Origin: Hyphomicrobium sp.
GTDB taxonomy: Bacteria; Pseudomonadota; Alphaproteobacteria; Rhizobiales; Hyphomicrobiaceae
DNA: 64,000 nt
Assembly (NCBI GenBank): GCA_013141015.1
Contig: JABFRT010000007.1
Span: 101,220 to 165,219, forward strand
Reading direction: 5' to 3'
This document shows, in pieces, positions 44,091-53,560 of this stretch (position 1 is the stretch's first letter; the number at the start of each line of letters is the position of its first letter). A program made the translations under genes and the position numbers. The notes beneath the pieces were generated by a model, which saw only the letters and a list, made by a program, of their open reading frames with translations, was not told the DNA's origin and ran no database searches.

Positions 44091-44220
44091 GCTGTCGTAT
44101 AATGGGGCCGGGCAGTCAGGCAAAGCCCGGATGCGGCGGGGGATGCGTCGGCGGGCGGCGGGGCGGGGCGGCAGGGCAGGGGTGGCTTTAGCGTCGGGGC
44201 GGAATTTGCGGAGTTTCGCC

Positions 44221-45222
44221 TTGGACAGCACACTCACACCTGAGCACCCCGGCGCCAACGCCAACCAGCCACTGCAGCCAGGGCGTCCAGGGCAGGTTGC
44301 AGATGCGCCGCCCGCCAACTGGGTCGACCGCTATGCACCAAGGGCCCTGCAACCCTACCTGCGGCTTGGCCGGTTTGACCGTCCGATCGGCACTTGGCTG
44401 CTGCTGTTCCCGTGCTGGTGGTCGCAGACGCTGGCCGAACTTGGAACCGGAAAACCGTATCCGCGCCTTGACTACATAATCTTGTTCGCCGCCGGGGCAC
44501 TTGCCATGCGGGCCGCCGGATGCGCCTACAATGACTATGTAGATCGCGATATTGACGCCAAGGTGCAGCGCACGGCGTCAAGGCCCATTCCATCGGGGCA
44601 AGTCTCACCGGCGGCAGCGCTGGTCTTTGTCGTGCTGGCGTCGCTTGGCGGCCTCGCCGTGCTGCTGCAGTTCAACACCTTCACGATTTTTCTGGCCATC
44701 GGCTCGCTGCTGATGGTCGCCGCTTATCCTTTTGCCAAGCGGTTCACCACTTATCCGCAACTTGTGCTCGGATTGGCATTTAATTGGGGCGCGCTGGTTG
44801 GGTGGGCGGCCATCAAAGGATCGGTCGGGTGGCCCGCCGTTGTACTGTATATCGGCTGCGTGCTGTGGACGGTCGGCTACGACACGATTTATGCCCACCA
44901 GGATAAAGACGACGATGCCCAACTTGGCCTCGGCTCGACAGCATTGCGCTTTGGTGAAAACACCATCTCGTATGTCGGCGCACTTTACGGCGCAGCGATT
45001 GTATTGTGGCTGATCGCAGGCGCGATGGCCGGTACGCACCTGATCTACTTTTTGGCTTTGACGCTGGTGTTTCTGCAGATGTCGTGGCAGGTCTCGACGC
45101 TCGATACAGCCAATTCTGCCAATTGCCTGCGCCGCTTCCGCTCCAGCCGCGATGTCGGCATCGCTGTCTTTGCAGGCCTCGTGCTTGACATGACGCTGTC
45201 GTGGTTTGCCGGATTGAGCTAG
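44221..45222 (+). CDS. ubiA: 4-hydroxybenzoate polyprenyltransferase
   Basis: 333 residues from the TTG at 44221, with GGAG eight bases upstream. The first 40 residues are Pro/Gly/Gln rich. The polyprenyl-diphosphate-binding motif NDYVDRDID follows AAGCAY, and the second acidic motif reads YDTIYAHQDKDDD; about eight hydrophobic helices are visible. It attaches the polyprenyl tail to 4-hydroxybenzoate in ubiquinone synthesis at the inner membrane. ATG-initiated extension to 44083 would overlap rsmE's start and lacks similarity. Confidence 0.94.
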   Translation: MDSTLTPEHPGANANQPLQPGRPGQVADAPPANWVDRYAPRALQPYLRLGRFDRPIGTWLLLFPCWWSQTLAELGTGKPYPRLDYIILFAAGALAMRAAGCAYNDYVDRDIDAKVQRTASRPIPSGQVSPAAALVFVVLASLGGLAVLLQFNTFTIFLAIGSLLMVAAYPFAKRFTTYPQLVLGLAFNWGALVGWAAIKGSVGWPAVVLYIGCVLWTVGYDTIYAHQDKDDDAQLGLGSTALRFGENTISYVGALYGAAIVLWLIAGAMAGTHLIYFLALTLVFLQMSWQVSTLDTANSANCLRRFRSSRDVGIAVFAGLVLDMTLSWFAGLS

Positions 45223-45244
45223 TTGGCGCCCGGAAAACAGCAAC

Positions 45245-45268
45245 GGCGCGGAAGGTAGCTTCCGCGCC
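45245..45268 (+). terminator. Hairpin after ubiA (terminator candidate)
   Basis: GGCGCGGAAG and CTTCCGCGCC form a perfect ten-base stem with a GTAG loop 22 bases after the ubiA stop. No T run follows directly, so termination may be weak or factor-dependent. The remaining 250 bases up to 45526 hold no gene that I can see and should contain the promoter of the lipid A locus. Confidence 0.5.
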
Positions 45269-45525
45269 GCGCCGTTGTGCCTCACAATTGACTTTTCGAG
45301 TGGCTGTTCCGCCAGCCTTGCCCGGTATATTGACAGGATTGTCTTCCGAACCGATTAAGAGAAACCGTAAAAATTCTCTGGCCCAAGCGCCTCAAATCAG
45401 GACAAAAAGCCGCTCGGCAGCCGCCTTTTCTTGTGCAGAGCGATGGCCAATGTACACAATGAGGCGGCAACGATTGACCGGTTGCTGTAAACATCCCCTT
45501 CAACAACATTTTTTGCGGAGCGCCC

Positions 45526-45810
45526 GTGCGACAGAAGACAACGCCTGACACCGTCCCAACACAGCGCATGCATCTCGTGTTCGGCGGCGAGTTGACGTGC
45601 CTCAACGGCCACGAATTCCGCGACCTCAATCATCTCGATATCGTCGGCGTATTTCCGAATTACGAGAGCGCCTTCGTGGCTTGGAAAGCAGCGGCACAAA
45701 AAACCGTCGACAACGCCATGATGCGCTACGTGATCGTGCACCTGCACAAACTGCTGGAGCCCGATAGCGCCACCCGGCCCCATGCCAACGAGGCGGCATC
45801 AACCTCGTGA
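45526..45810 (+). CDS. DUF4170 domain protein
   Basis: 94 residues from a GTG at 45526 with GGAG five bases upstream. HLVFGGELTCLNGHEFRDLN, LDIVGVFPNYESAFVAWKAA and MRYVIVHLHKLLEP cover the whole DUF4170 domain, found almost only in alphaproteobacteria and often just before the lipid A/Kdo genes. No biochemical role is established. Its stop overlaps the GTG of the ABC exporter gene by four bases, so the two are coupled. Confidence 0.88.
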   Translation: MRQKTTPDTVPTQRMHLVFGGELTCLNGHEFRDLNHLDIVGVFPNYESAFVAWKAAAQKTVDNAMMRYVIVHLHKLLEPDSATRPHANEAASTS

Positions 45811-47627
45811 GTTCAGAGCCGGTCACACCTGCGCCTGCGCGCAAGAAGCGGTCGAGTTTGCGGCTCGACGACGCGTCGCGCACATTGCTCAAGCGCTTCA
45901 TGGCCGACTGGGTCTGGCCGCGCTGGCGCGAAGTTGTGACCACGCTGGCCCTGACCACGTGCCTCGCTGCCGCGACCGGCGGTTATCCAACCGTTATCAA
46001 AATGTCGTTCGACAAACTGATGGCTGGCGACAAGGGCGGCACGTTGTGGTGGGTTCTGGCTGCCATCATTGGTATCACTGCGATCCGCGCCACCTTTCTC
46101 TATTTCCAAGCGGTGGCCACCAATCACTTCGTGCTGCGCATCACCACCGATATGCAAAAGCAGGCATTCGCCCATCTGATCGCTGCGGATTTTGCGCGTC
46201 TCTCCCGCGACACGCCGGGCCGGTTGGTTTCGAAACTGACCAACGACGTCAGCTTTATTCAAACGGCGCTCACATCCGGGCTGAACTCCGCGCTGCGCGA
46301 CAGCCTGTCGGTGCTCGCGCTGGTCATTTCCATGCTCTATCTCGACTGGATGATGACGCTGGTCGTGCTTGGAGTCTATCCGCTTGCCGCCATTCCGGTT
46401 GCCATGATCAGCGACCGGCTGCGACGCGTTGCCAAGCGCACCCAGACCGAGCTTGGCGATATGACGTCGATGCTGACCGAAAACCTTTCCGGCGCACGAT
46501 TGATAAAGTCGTTCCGCCTTGAGGACTATGCGGCGGCCAAGCTCGACGGCAGCTTTGATCAAGTCTTCAATTTACGCATGAAGGCCGTCAAAACCCGCGC
46601 CAGACTCGACCCCATGCTTGAAGCGTTGGGCGGCTTTGCTGTGGCGGGCGTCGTTGCTTTCGCATACCTGCGGATCTCGCACGGCATCTCGACCGTTGGC
46701 GATTTCATGGGATTTATAACGGCGCTGCTGATGGCCGCCCAACCGATCCGCGCACTTGGCAATTTGGCGGGCCGCGTTCACGAGGGCCTCGTTGCTGCTG
46801 AATCCGTCTATGGCATCATCGATGAGAAGGCGAGCATCATCGACAAGCCTGGCGCCAAGCCGCTTGTTGTCAGCAAGGGCGCAATCACCTTCAAGAACGT
46901 CGGCTTTGCCTATGAGCCAGCCAACAAAGAGCGCGCGGTCTACGATTTCTCGCTCGATGTTCCTGGCGGCAAAACGGTGGCACTGGTTGGCCGCTCGGGT
47001 GCCGGCAAATCGACGATCGTCAATCTGGTGCCGCGCTTGTTTGACGTGACCGAAGGCTCAATCTCAATCGACGGCCAGGACCTGCGCGACGTCACCATCA
47101 CGTCGTTGCGCGACAATGTTTCTATCGTCAGCCAGGACATCACGCTGTTCGACGATACAATCGCCGCCAACATCGCGCTTGGACGCTTGTCTGCCAGCCA
47201 CGACGAAATTATCGCCGCCGCCAAGGCCGCCGCCGCCCATGATTTCATCATGGCTCAGCCGCAGGGCTATCAAACGGTCATCGGTGACCGCGGTGGGCGG
47301 CTTTCAGGCGGCCAGCGGCAGCGCTTGGCTCTCGCCCGCGCCATTTTGAAAGACGCGCCCATCCTGCTGCTTGATGAAGCCACCAGCGCGCTCGACACAG
47401 AAAGCGAGCAACTGGTGCAAAGCGCGCTTGAAAAGTTCACCAAGAACCGGACTACGCTTGTCATCGCCCACCGCCTATCGACCGTGCAGCGCGCCGATCA
47501 GATCTGCGTGATGGATGCGGGCTACGTGGTGGAGCGTGGCACGCATAGCGAATTGCTGGCCAACAACGGCTCTTATGCGCGTCTTGCGGGCACGGTCTAT
47601 GCGCCACAACCGGCGCACGCCAACTGA
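45807..47627 (+). CDS. MsbA-like lipid exporter, ABC transporter ATPase/permease
   Basis: 606 residues from a GTG at 45807. An N-terminal six-helix membrane domain spans about 35-345, with coupling helix pattern LVSKLTNDVSFIQTALTSGL. The nucleotide-binding domain has Walker A GRSGAGKSTIVN (about 393-404), Q-loop SIVSQDITLF, signature LSGGQRQRLALARAI (about 497-511) and Walker B ILLLDEATSALD. MsbA flips lipid A-core across the inner membrane; the position beside waaA and lpxK supports this, although other lipid substrates cannot be excluded. Coupled to the DUF4170 gene. The N-terminal 25 residues are Pro/Lys/Arg rich. Confidence 0.9.
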   Translation: MSSEPVTPAPARKKRSSLRLDDASRTLLKRFMADWVWPRWREVVTTLALTTCLAAATGGYPTVIKMSFDKLMAGDKGGTLWWVLAAIIGITAIRATFLYFQAVATNHFVLRITTDMQKQAFAHLIAADFARLSRDTPGRLVSKLTNDVSFIQTALTSGLNSALRDSLSVLALVISMLYLDWMMTLVVLGVYPLAAIPVAMISDRLRRVAKRTQTELGDMTSMLTENLSGARLIKSFRLEDYAAAKLDGSFDQVFNLRMKAVKTRARLDPMLEALGGFAVAGVVAFAYLRISHGISTVGDFMGFITALLMAAQPIRALGNLAGRVHEGLVAAESVYGIIDEKASIIDKPGAKPLVVSKGAITFKNVGFAYEPANKERAVYDFSLDVPGGKTVALVGRSGAGKSTIVNLVPRLFDVTEGSISIDGQDLRDVTITSLRDNVSIVSQDITLFDDTIAANIALGRLSASHDEIIAAAKAAAAHDFIMAQPQGYQTVIGDRGGRLSGGQRQRLALARAILKDAPILLLDEATSALDTESEQLVQSALEKFTKNRTTLVIAHRLSTVQRADQICVMDAGYVVERGTHSELLANNGSYARLAGTVYAPQPAHAN

Positions 47628-47632
47628 GGCGC

Positions 47633-48370
47633 CTATTCGCGATCCAAGATTCCGTTGACCAGCCGGTTGGCCCAACCTTTGGCGCGGAACGACCGGTTGA
47701 CCTCATCGGCATCGTAGACGGTCTCAACCCAATCCCAGAATGCGACCGGCGCTTTTTCGTTGTCGGCGATATAGCGATCAAACACATCGTCCAGCACGCC
47801 CGTGTCGGCGCTGCGGAAATGGCCATAACGCAGCGACAGCTGGTTCTTCGCGTCCGCAATCGGCACACCGTGATGCAGATGCTGGATCAACACGCTCATG
47901 AGACCGGCACGGTCCGCGCCTGATTTGCAATGAATGAGAATGGGATACGTCACAGATTTCAGCGTGTCGCGGACCGCGCGCAACTCATCGAGGCTCGGCG
48001 CGGCGCGCGATCTGAGTTTCAGATCGACAAGCTTCAGTCCGTTGTGGCGGCAGGCCTGCTCTTCAAGCCAACGCGTGCCAAACGACTGATCGCCACGCAA
48101 ATTGATGACCGTGCGCACGCCCTTGCGCGCAGCCCATCGGATGTGGTGAGGCGCGGGCTGGGCCGAGCGCCAAGCGTCATCGGAAATCTTGTGACGGTTG
48201 GCAAAAAATGTCCGCGTCAAGCCATAGTCGATCAGCAGCATTTCGGCGTAGCATAAAGCCGGAGCGGTGGTGCGCCGCAGCCACGACGGAGAACTGTGGA
48301 TAGCGTTGTGCAGAAACGCCCCGCTCCTGCGCCTCAGCCCCCGCTTCGCTTCTTTGAGAATGCCTGCCAT
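47633..48370 (-). CDS. Tyrosine/dual-specificity phosphatase-like protein in the lipid A locus
   Basis: 245 residues. The P-loop HCKSGADRAGL (about 147-157) carries the CX5R phosphatase signature, preceded by GVRTVINLRGDQSFGTRWLE, the usual lead-in of small atypical dual-specificity phosphatases. A general acid may be in the LRSRAAPSLDEL segment. Similar proteins occur near lipopolysaccharide or inositol phosphate genes; the substrate could be a lipid or sugar phosphate rather than a protein. It is transcribed against the surrounding operon, between the exporter (convergent, 5-base gap) and the DUF374-WaaA gene (divergent). Confidence 0.82.
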   Translation of the reverse strand: MAGILKEAKRGLRRRSGAFLHNAIHSSPSWLRRTTAPALCYAEMLLIDYGLTRTFFANRHKISDDAWRSAQPAPHHIRWAARKGVRTVINLRGDQSFGTRWLEEQACRHNGLKLVDLKLRSRAAPSLDELRAVRDTLKSVTYPILIHCKSGADRAGLMSVLIQHLHHGVPIADAKNQLSLRYGHFRSADTGVLDDVFDRYIADNEKAPVAFWDWVETVYDADEVNRSFRAKGWANRLVNGILDRE

Positions 48371-48575
48371 CCGGGCGACTTATCGAGATCCTTGAGGCCG
48401 AAGCAGCCAATTGCCGGTCAATGCGCTGAACAATAGCGGAACTGAGCAGGATCAAGCCTGCGGACAAGTGCATTTGCACTGGCTCAATATTCGCTATAGG
48501 TACGAGCCGCAAGGGTCAACGCATCCGCCCCGTGACCCGATAGCACCACTTCCTAGACCAAGGTATCACGCCCGT

Positions 48576-50579
48576 ATGGCCGGAACGAAGACAGCGGTCA
48601 TGCGATTCGGGGGCCGGACCCTGGCCCGGCTGATTTCGCACGTCGCCAACACATCGACGGTGACCTACGAGCCAGCCGACCTCAAGGCCCGGTTGCGCGC
48701 CACCCATCCGTGCATCATCGCCTCCTGGCACGGCCAGTTCATGATGCTGTGCCAACTGCACCCTGGCGATATCAAGGTGTCGGCGATGGTTGCGCGCCAC
48801 GGCGACGCCGAGGTGATTGCCGAGGCGATGCGCCATTTCAATACCGACCTAATCCGCGGAGCTGGCGCTGGAAACCGCAAACGCGACCGTGGCGGGGCGC
48901 ACGCCTTGCGAGCGGCCGTCAAAGCCCTGCAAGAGCAATCCTCGCTGGTCATGACCGCCGACATTCCGCCCGGCCCGGCGCGGGTGGCAGGCATCGGCAT
49001 CATCACCATTGCCCGCATGTCGGGTTGCCCGATTGTGCCGGTGGCAGCCGCCTCCTCGCGCTTCAAGTCGTTCGACACCTGGAGCCGGATGACCGTCAAT
49101 TTGCCCTATTCGAAACTCGTGTTCGCCGGCGGCGAGCCGATCCACGTGCCGCGCGACGCCGATGCGGCAACACTGGAAGAGTTACGGAAAAAACTGGAGA
49201 CGTCGCTGAATGCGGCAACCGTGCGCGCCTATGAGCTGGCCGGCGCCGACATCAAACGCGCGACACCGCTTGATCAATTGGCAGCCCTCAATCCGCCACC
49301 GCCCGGCACGGGGCTTAAAATTTATCGCTCAGCCCTGTCGTTGTTGCGGCCAGCCGTGCCGGTGTTTCTCAACCTGCGCGAACGCCAAGGCAAGGAAGAT
49401 GCGGCGCGCCGCGGTGAACGCCTTGGCTTTGCCGGCCGCGTCCGCCCCGATGGCAAACTGATCTGGATCCACGCGGCAAGCGTTGGCGAAACCAACGCCG
49501 TGCTGCCGCTGATCGATGAGATCCTCAACGCCGATGCTGACGCCCAGGTGCTGTTGACCACGGGCACAACAACATCGGCAGCGCTTGCCGGCCGCCGTCT
49601 GCCAGAGCGCGCCATCCACCAGTTCGTGCCACTCGATGTGCCACAATACACCCAGCGCTTTCTCGATCACTGGCGGCCCAATCTGGCGATCTTCACCGAG
49701 TCCGATATCTGGCCCAACCTGGTGCTGGCGATTGCCGAACGGGCGATACCGCTGGCTCTGATCAACGCCCGCATGTCGCCGCGCTCGATGAAGCGCTGGC
49801 GCAAGAATGCGCGCGTCGGACGTCCGCTGTTCTCGCGCTTTAACGTGGTTCTCGCCCAAAACGACGCGGTCGCGCGCACCATCAAGGGGCTTGGCGCACC
49901 CCATGTCATCGTTGCGGGCAATCTCAAAATAGACGCGCCGCCGCCGCCCGTATGCGCTGAAACGCTGGCAGCGCTTGGCCACGCGACCGAGGGCCGGGCG
50001 ATTTTTTTGGCAACCAGCACGCACGCTGGCGAAGAGAGCTTGATCGCTGCCGCGCATGCTGTGATCGCCAAGGCTTTCCCAAATCTTCTGACCATCATCG
50101 CGCCGCGCCACCCAGATCGCGGGCCAGCACTCGTCGCCGAGTTGGCCGGCCGCGGGCTGATCACAGAGCGGCGCAGCCAAGCTCCGCTGCCGTCACGCAA
50201 CGCGCAGGTGTATATTGCCGATACGATTGGCGAACTCGGCACGTTCTACGCGCTGTCTCCAATCGCGCTGATTGGCGGATCCCTGGTTGAACATGGCGGA
50301 CAAAATCCGATTGAAGCCATCCGCCACGGCTCTGTGGTTCTGACCGGGCCGCATTCTCATAATTTCCGCGACATCTATGCCGAGCTTCTCACTGCCAAAG
50401 GCGTGCGCGAGGTCAAATCGGCGGAGGATCTGGCAAACACGGTCACACGTTTGATGAGCCACCCGGATGAGGCTGATCAATTGCGCGCGGGCGCTAATGC
50501 AGCGCTTGCTAAACTTGGCGGGGCATTGGCCAAAACAATGGCAGCGCTAAAGCCGTTTTTAACGTCTGCGGGGGGGTGA
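48576..50579 (+). CDS. waaA: Fused DUF374 acyltransferase-like and Kdo transferase (WaaA) protein
   Basis: 667 residues from the ATG at 48576; the frame is open to 48411 without similarity. Residues about 1-225 form a complete DUF374 domain: PCIIASWHGQFMML, SAMVARHGDAEVIAEAM, GAHALRAAVKALQ, MTADIPPGPARVAGIGI and PIVPVAAASSRFKSFDTWSR. After a Pro-rich joint (NPPPPGTG, 239-246) comes a complete WaaA: YRSALSLLRPAVPVFL, GKLIWIHAASVGETNAVLPL with Glu305, FTESDIWPNLVL, and C-terminal GGSLVEHGGQNPIEAIRHG. WaaA adds Kdo to lipid A precursor; DUF374 proteins resemble lysophospholipid acyltransferases. In most relatives these are two adjacent genes. No stop or frameshift separates them here. lpxK follows after 3 bases. 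Confidence 0.9.
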   Translation: MAGTKTAVMRFGGRTLARLISHVANTSTVTYEPADLKARLRATHPCIIASWHGQFMMLCQLHPGDIKVSAMVARHGDAEVIAEAMRHFNTDLIRGAGAGNRKRDRGGAHALRAAVKALQEQSSLVMTADIPPGPARVAGIGIITIARMSGCPIVPVAAASSRFKSFDTWSRMTVNLPYSKLVFAGGEPIHVPRDADAATLEELRKKLETSLNAATVRAYELAGADIKRATPLDQLAALNPPPPGTGLKIYRSALSLLRPAVPVFLNLRERQGKEDAARRGERLGFAGRVRPDGKLIWIHAASVGETNAVLPLIDEILNADADAQVLLTTGTTTSAALAGRRLPERAIHQFVPLDVPQYTQRFLDHWRPNLAIFTESDIWPNLVLAIAERAIPLALINARMSPRSMKRWRKNARVGRPLFSRFNVVLAQNDAVARTIKGLGAPHVIVAGNLKIDAPPPPVCAETLAALGHATEGRAIFLATSTHAGEESLIAAAHAVIAKAFPNLLTIIAPRHPDRGPALVAELAGRGLITERRSQAPLPSRNAQVYIADTIGELGTFYALSPIALIGGSLVEHGGQNPIEAIRHGSVVLTGPHSHNFRDIYAELLTAKGVREVKSAEDLANTVTRLMSHPDEADQLRAGANAALAKLGGALAKTMAALKPFLTSAGG

Positions 50580-50582
50580 CCC

Positions 50583-51611
50583 GTGGCCGTGCGCGAACCC
50601 TCGTGGTGGTATGGGGACGGACCGCGATGGCCGGCGCGGGTGCTTGCGCCCATCGGCGAAGTCTACGCTTACGCCGCACGCCGCCGCATGCTCAATGCGT
50701 CGCCCTATCATTCGCGGCTGCCGGTGATCTGCGTTGGCAATTTCACAGCCGGCGGCACGGGTAAAACACCGATGTCGCTGCTGGTCGCCGGGATCGTTGA
50801 ACAGCTTGGATATCAGCCATGGTTCCTGTCGCGCGGCTATGGCGGCCGCCTCGACGGACAGGAGCGCGTCGACCCCGCCCGGCATACCGCCGCAGAAGTT
50901 GGCGACGAGCCATTGCTGCTGGCTGCGCGCGCGCCAACGGTCATTTCACGCAACCGTGCGCTTGGCGCTGAATTCATCGAACGCTATGCGCCGGGCAATG
51001 CCGTGATTATCATGGATGACGGCCTGCAAAATCCCACGCTTGCCAAGCGCTTGTCGATTGCCGTGGTCGATGCGGCACGCGGTTTTGGCAATGGCCTGGT
51101 TATTCCGGCAGGGCCGCTTCGCGCGCATCTTGGCCTGCAAATCACCCGTTCAGACGTGATCGTGATCAACGGCGCCGCGGGAGACCGTGCCCGCGCGCAG
51201 CTCAGCGAATACTCAGATACCGGTTTTGTCAGCGTGCTCGCCGCGCATCCTGTGGCAACGCACGACACCGCATGGCTCAACGGCGCGGACGTTGTGGCGT
51301 TCGCGGGCATCGCCAACCCCGAACGGTTTTTCTCGCTGCTCGAAAGCCTCGGCGCCAAGGTCGCGGCGCGTGTTGCGTTTGCCGATCATCAAACCGTGAC
51401 GCAAAGCCAGGCGGAGGGCTTGCTGCGCCAAGCCACAGAGCTCAATGCGCAGCTGATAACGACGGCCAAGGATTATGTGCGGCTGGCAGGCCTTGATGGG
51501 GCCCGGCAGACCTTGCGTGAGAAAAGCAAGACGCTCGATATCGCCTTACAGATGACCGCTGAGGATCGAGAAGCCCTGACCCGTCACATCGCCAAGGCGA
51601 TCAGCGCCTAA
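50583..51611 (+). CDS. lpxK: Tetraacyldisaccharide 4'-kinase
   Basis: 342 residues from a GTG at 50583; a G-rich ribosome-binding site overlaps the end of the waaA part. It phosphorylates the 4' position of the lipid A disaccharide at the inner membrane. EPSWWY near the start, Walker A GNFTAGGTGKTP (52-63), WFLSRGYGG, VGDEPLLLA, IMDDGLQNP and a late FADHQTVTQSQAEGLL/TTAKDYVRL match LpxK throughout. Only three bases follow the fusion gene, so translation is coupled. Confidence 0.95.
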   Translation: MAVREPSWWYGDGPRWPARVLAPIGEVYAYAARRRMLNASPYHSRLPVICVGNFTAGGTGKTPMSLLVAGIVEQLGYQPWFLSRGYGGRLDGQERVDPARHTAAEVGDEPLLLAARAPTVISRNRALGAEFIERYAPGNAVIIMDDGLQNPTLAKRLSIAVVDAARGFGNGLVIPAGPLRAHLGLQITRSDVIVINGAAGDRARAQLSEYSDTGFVSVLAAHPVATHDTAWLNGADVVAFAGIANPERFFSLLESLGAKVAARVAFADHQTVTQSQAEGLLRQATELNAQLITTAKDYVRLAGLDGARQTLREKSKTLDIALQMTAEDREALTRHIAKAISA

Positions 51612-51626
51612 GCTCAGGCCTTAGAT

Positions 51627-51857
51627 TTAGCCACTCGAACGACTATGCGTTTCGAGATACCGCTTCAGCGAGACATCAGCTGAGGCATAAGCCTCTTGCG
51701 CGTCAACGCTCCAGTATTTCAGATCAGCCAGTGTGATCGGTTGGCCGGTGACAGCGCAACGCACGAAGTCACCGGGCGAAAGCACCTCGAACTCACCGTC
51801 GAGAAAGCGCACCTTGGCTTCATTTTTGAGGCCGAAGAACTTTTCGATACGGTTCAT
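51627..51857 (-). CDS. DUF2093 domain protein
   Basis: 76 residues from the ATG at 51857, with AAGGA five bases upstream. KVRFLDGEFEVLSPGDFVRC, AVTGQPITLADLKYWSVDAQ and EAYASADVSLKRYLE cover the DUF2093 domain, an alphaproteobacterial family that lies next to lpxK in many genomes. The fold may be rubredoxin-like in size but has too few cysteines for metal binding. Role unknown. Convergent with lpxK. Confidence 0.88.
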   Translation of the reverse strand: MNRIEKFFGLKNEAKVRFLDGEFEVLSPGDFVRCAVTGQPITLADLKYWSVDAQEAYASADVSLKRYLETHSRSSG

Positions 51858-51961
51858 AGGTGTCCTTACACACGATAGCGGCGGTTCACTGAGCGCCGGA
51901 AAAGTGAGATTGCCAATTGGCGCGCGCCCGTCAAGGGCCAGACGATAAAACACCGCAGTGG

Positions 51962-53491
51962 TTAAAAGAGTGAACCCTGACCACCCCGGCTGCCGGGCGG
52001 CGGTTTGGGCCGCGCCCGTTTGACGCCGGGGTCTGCAGCACCCGTCTGGGCAGGCGCAGGCTGCGGACCACTTGCACCACCTGGCCCACCCTGCACCTCT
52101 ACGGCTACCCGGCCATCTGAAAACTCGATTGAGAGACCAGCGCCGGCGCTGAGTGGCGCGGCCAGCCGCACCATCCGCCCGTCAGCATCGCGCACAAGAG
52201 CAAAGCCACGCGCCAGAGCGCTTTGATAACTGAGCGAGTGCAACAGCTTGCCGACGCCCTCCAGGCTGCGGCGGCGCATACTCAGCCGGTTGTTTAAGGC
52301 TTGCCCGGCGCGGGCATGAACCGAGGCGAGGCGCTCACCGGCCCGCCCCACCCGCTGCAGCAGCGCGCCCGGCGTCAACCGCGATCCGGTGCGGGCCAGC
52401 CGCATGCCGTGCGCGCGGGTGTTGGCGAGCAGTGCGCGGCCCAGCCGCTTGTCGGCTTCATCAAACCGCTGGCGCGGAAATGCAATCAAGTTTTCGAGCT
52501 TTGGCAACCCGCGCGCGGCGGCCTTCAAATGGGTGCGCGTTTCAGCCAAGAAGCGGCGAACGGAGCCGCGCTGGCGCGTGCCCAGCATTTCCAGCTGATC
52601 GACAAGATCAGAATATTTCGGCACCGCCCATTCGGCAGCTTTGGTCGGCGTTGGCGCACGTGCGTCCGCGACGAGGTCGATCAGCGTCCAATCGGTTTCG
52701 TGGCCAACGGCGGAAATCAGCGGAATGCGGCTTTCGGCGGCGGCGCGGACCACGATTTCCTCGTTGAATCCCCACAGATCTTCAAGGCTGCCGCCACCAC
52801 GCGCAACAATCAGTACATCGGGACGCGGTATCCGCCCGCCGGGCTCTATGGCGTTAAATCCGCGAATGGCGGCGGCGACTTCCGCGGCGCTGCCTTCGCC
52901 TTGCACACGCACCGGCCAAAGGATCACGTGGGCCGGAAAGCGCTCATTGAACCCGGCAAGCATGTCGCGGATCACGGCCCCTGTCGGCGAGGTGATGATG
53001 CCGACAGATTTGGGCAAAAACGGCCGCGGCTTTTTGCGCGCGTCGTCAAATAGCCCTTCGGCGGCAAACTTGCGCTTGCGCTCTTCAAGCAACGCCATCA
53101 GCGCACCGGCGCCTGCCGGTTCCAGCGCCTCGATGACGATTTGATAGTTGGATTTGCCGGGGAAAGTGGTGATCTTGCCCTGGGCGATCACCTCCATGCC
53201 TTCTTCCGGCTTAAAGCGCAGCCGGCCAAACACGCCCTTCCAGATGACCGCGTCGATTTTGGCCTTATCGTCCTTGAGCGCGAAATAGCAGTGCCCGGAG
53301 CTATGCGGCCCGCGATACCCGGAAATCTCGCCTTTCAGGCGGACGTAACCAAAACCGTCTTCCAAAGCCCGCTTGATAGCCCCTGACAACTCGGAGACCG
53401 AAAATTCGGGCGCATTGCCTTGGGCCTTGCCCGCAGACGGGACAGCGGCCAAACCGGTTGGCGGTACAGATGTTGATAGAGGGTCGCTCAC
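51962..53491 (-). CDS. xseA: Exodeoxyribonuclease VII large subunit
   Basis: 509 residues. The N-terminal OB fold (about 30-125) has [20 protein letters not shown] and [20 protein letters not shown]. The catalytic region has [36 protein letters not shown] and [20 protein letters not shown], then a long coiled coil. The C-terminal 50 residues are Gly/Pro/Arg rich. With XseB it degrades single-stranded DNA. Divergent from purD: 69 bases separate the starts. Confidence 0.95.
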   Translation of the reverse strand: MSDPLSTSVPPTGLAAVPSAGKAQGNAPEFSVSELSGAIKRALEDGFGYVRLKGEISGYRGPHSSGHCYFALKDDKAKIDAVIWKGVFGRLRFKPEEGMEVIAQGKITTFPGKSNYQIVIEALEPAGAGALMALLEERKRKFAAEGLFDDARKKPRPFLPKSVGIITSPTGAVIRDMLAGFNERFPAHVILWPVRVQGEGSAAEVAAAIRGFNAIEPGGRIPRPDVLIVARGGGSLEDLWGFNEEIVVRAAAESRIPLISAVGHETDWTLIDLVADARAPTPTKAAEWAVPKYSDLVDQLEMLGTRQRGSVRRFLAETRTHLKAAARGLPKLENLIAFPRQRFDEADKRLGRALLANTRAHGMRLARTGSRLTPGALLQRVGRAGERLASVHARAGQALNNRLSMRRRSLEGVGKLLHSLSYQSALARGFALVRDADGRMVRLAAPLSAGAGLSIEFSDGRVAVEVQGGPGGASGPQPAPAQTGAADPGVKRARPKPPPGSRGGQGSLF

Positions 53492-53560
53492 AGCAGTCCG
53501 ATCTTGTCTCGACGCCGTTCGATGCTACACCAAGCCTCAAATTGCAACAGGCACCCTACC

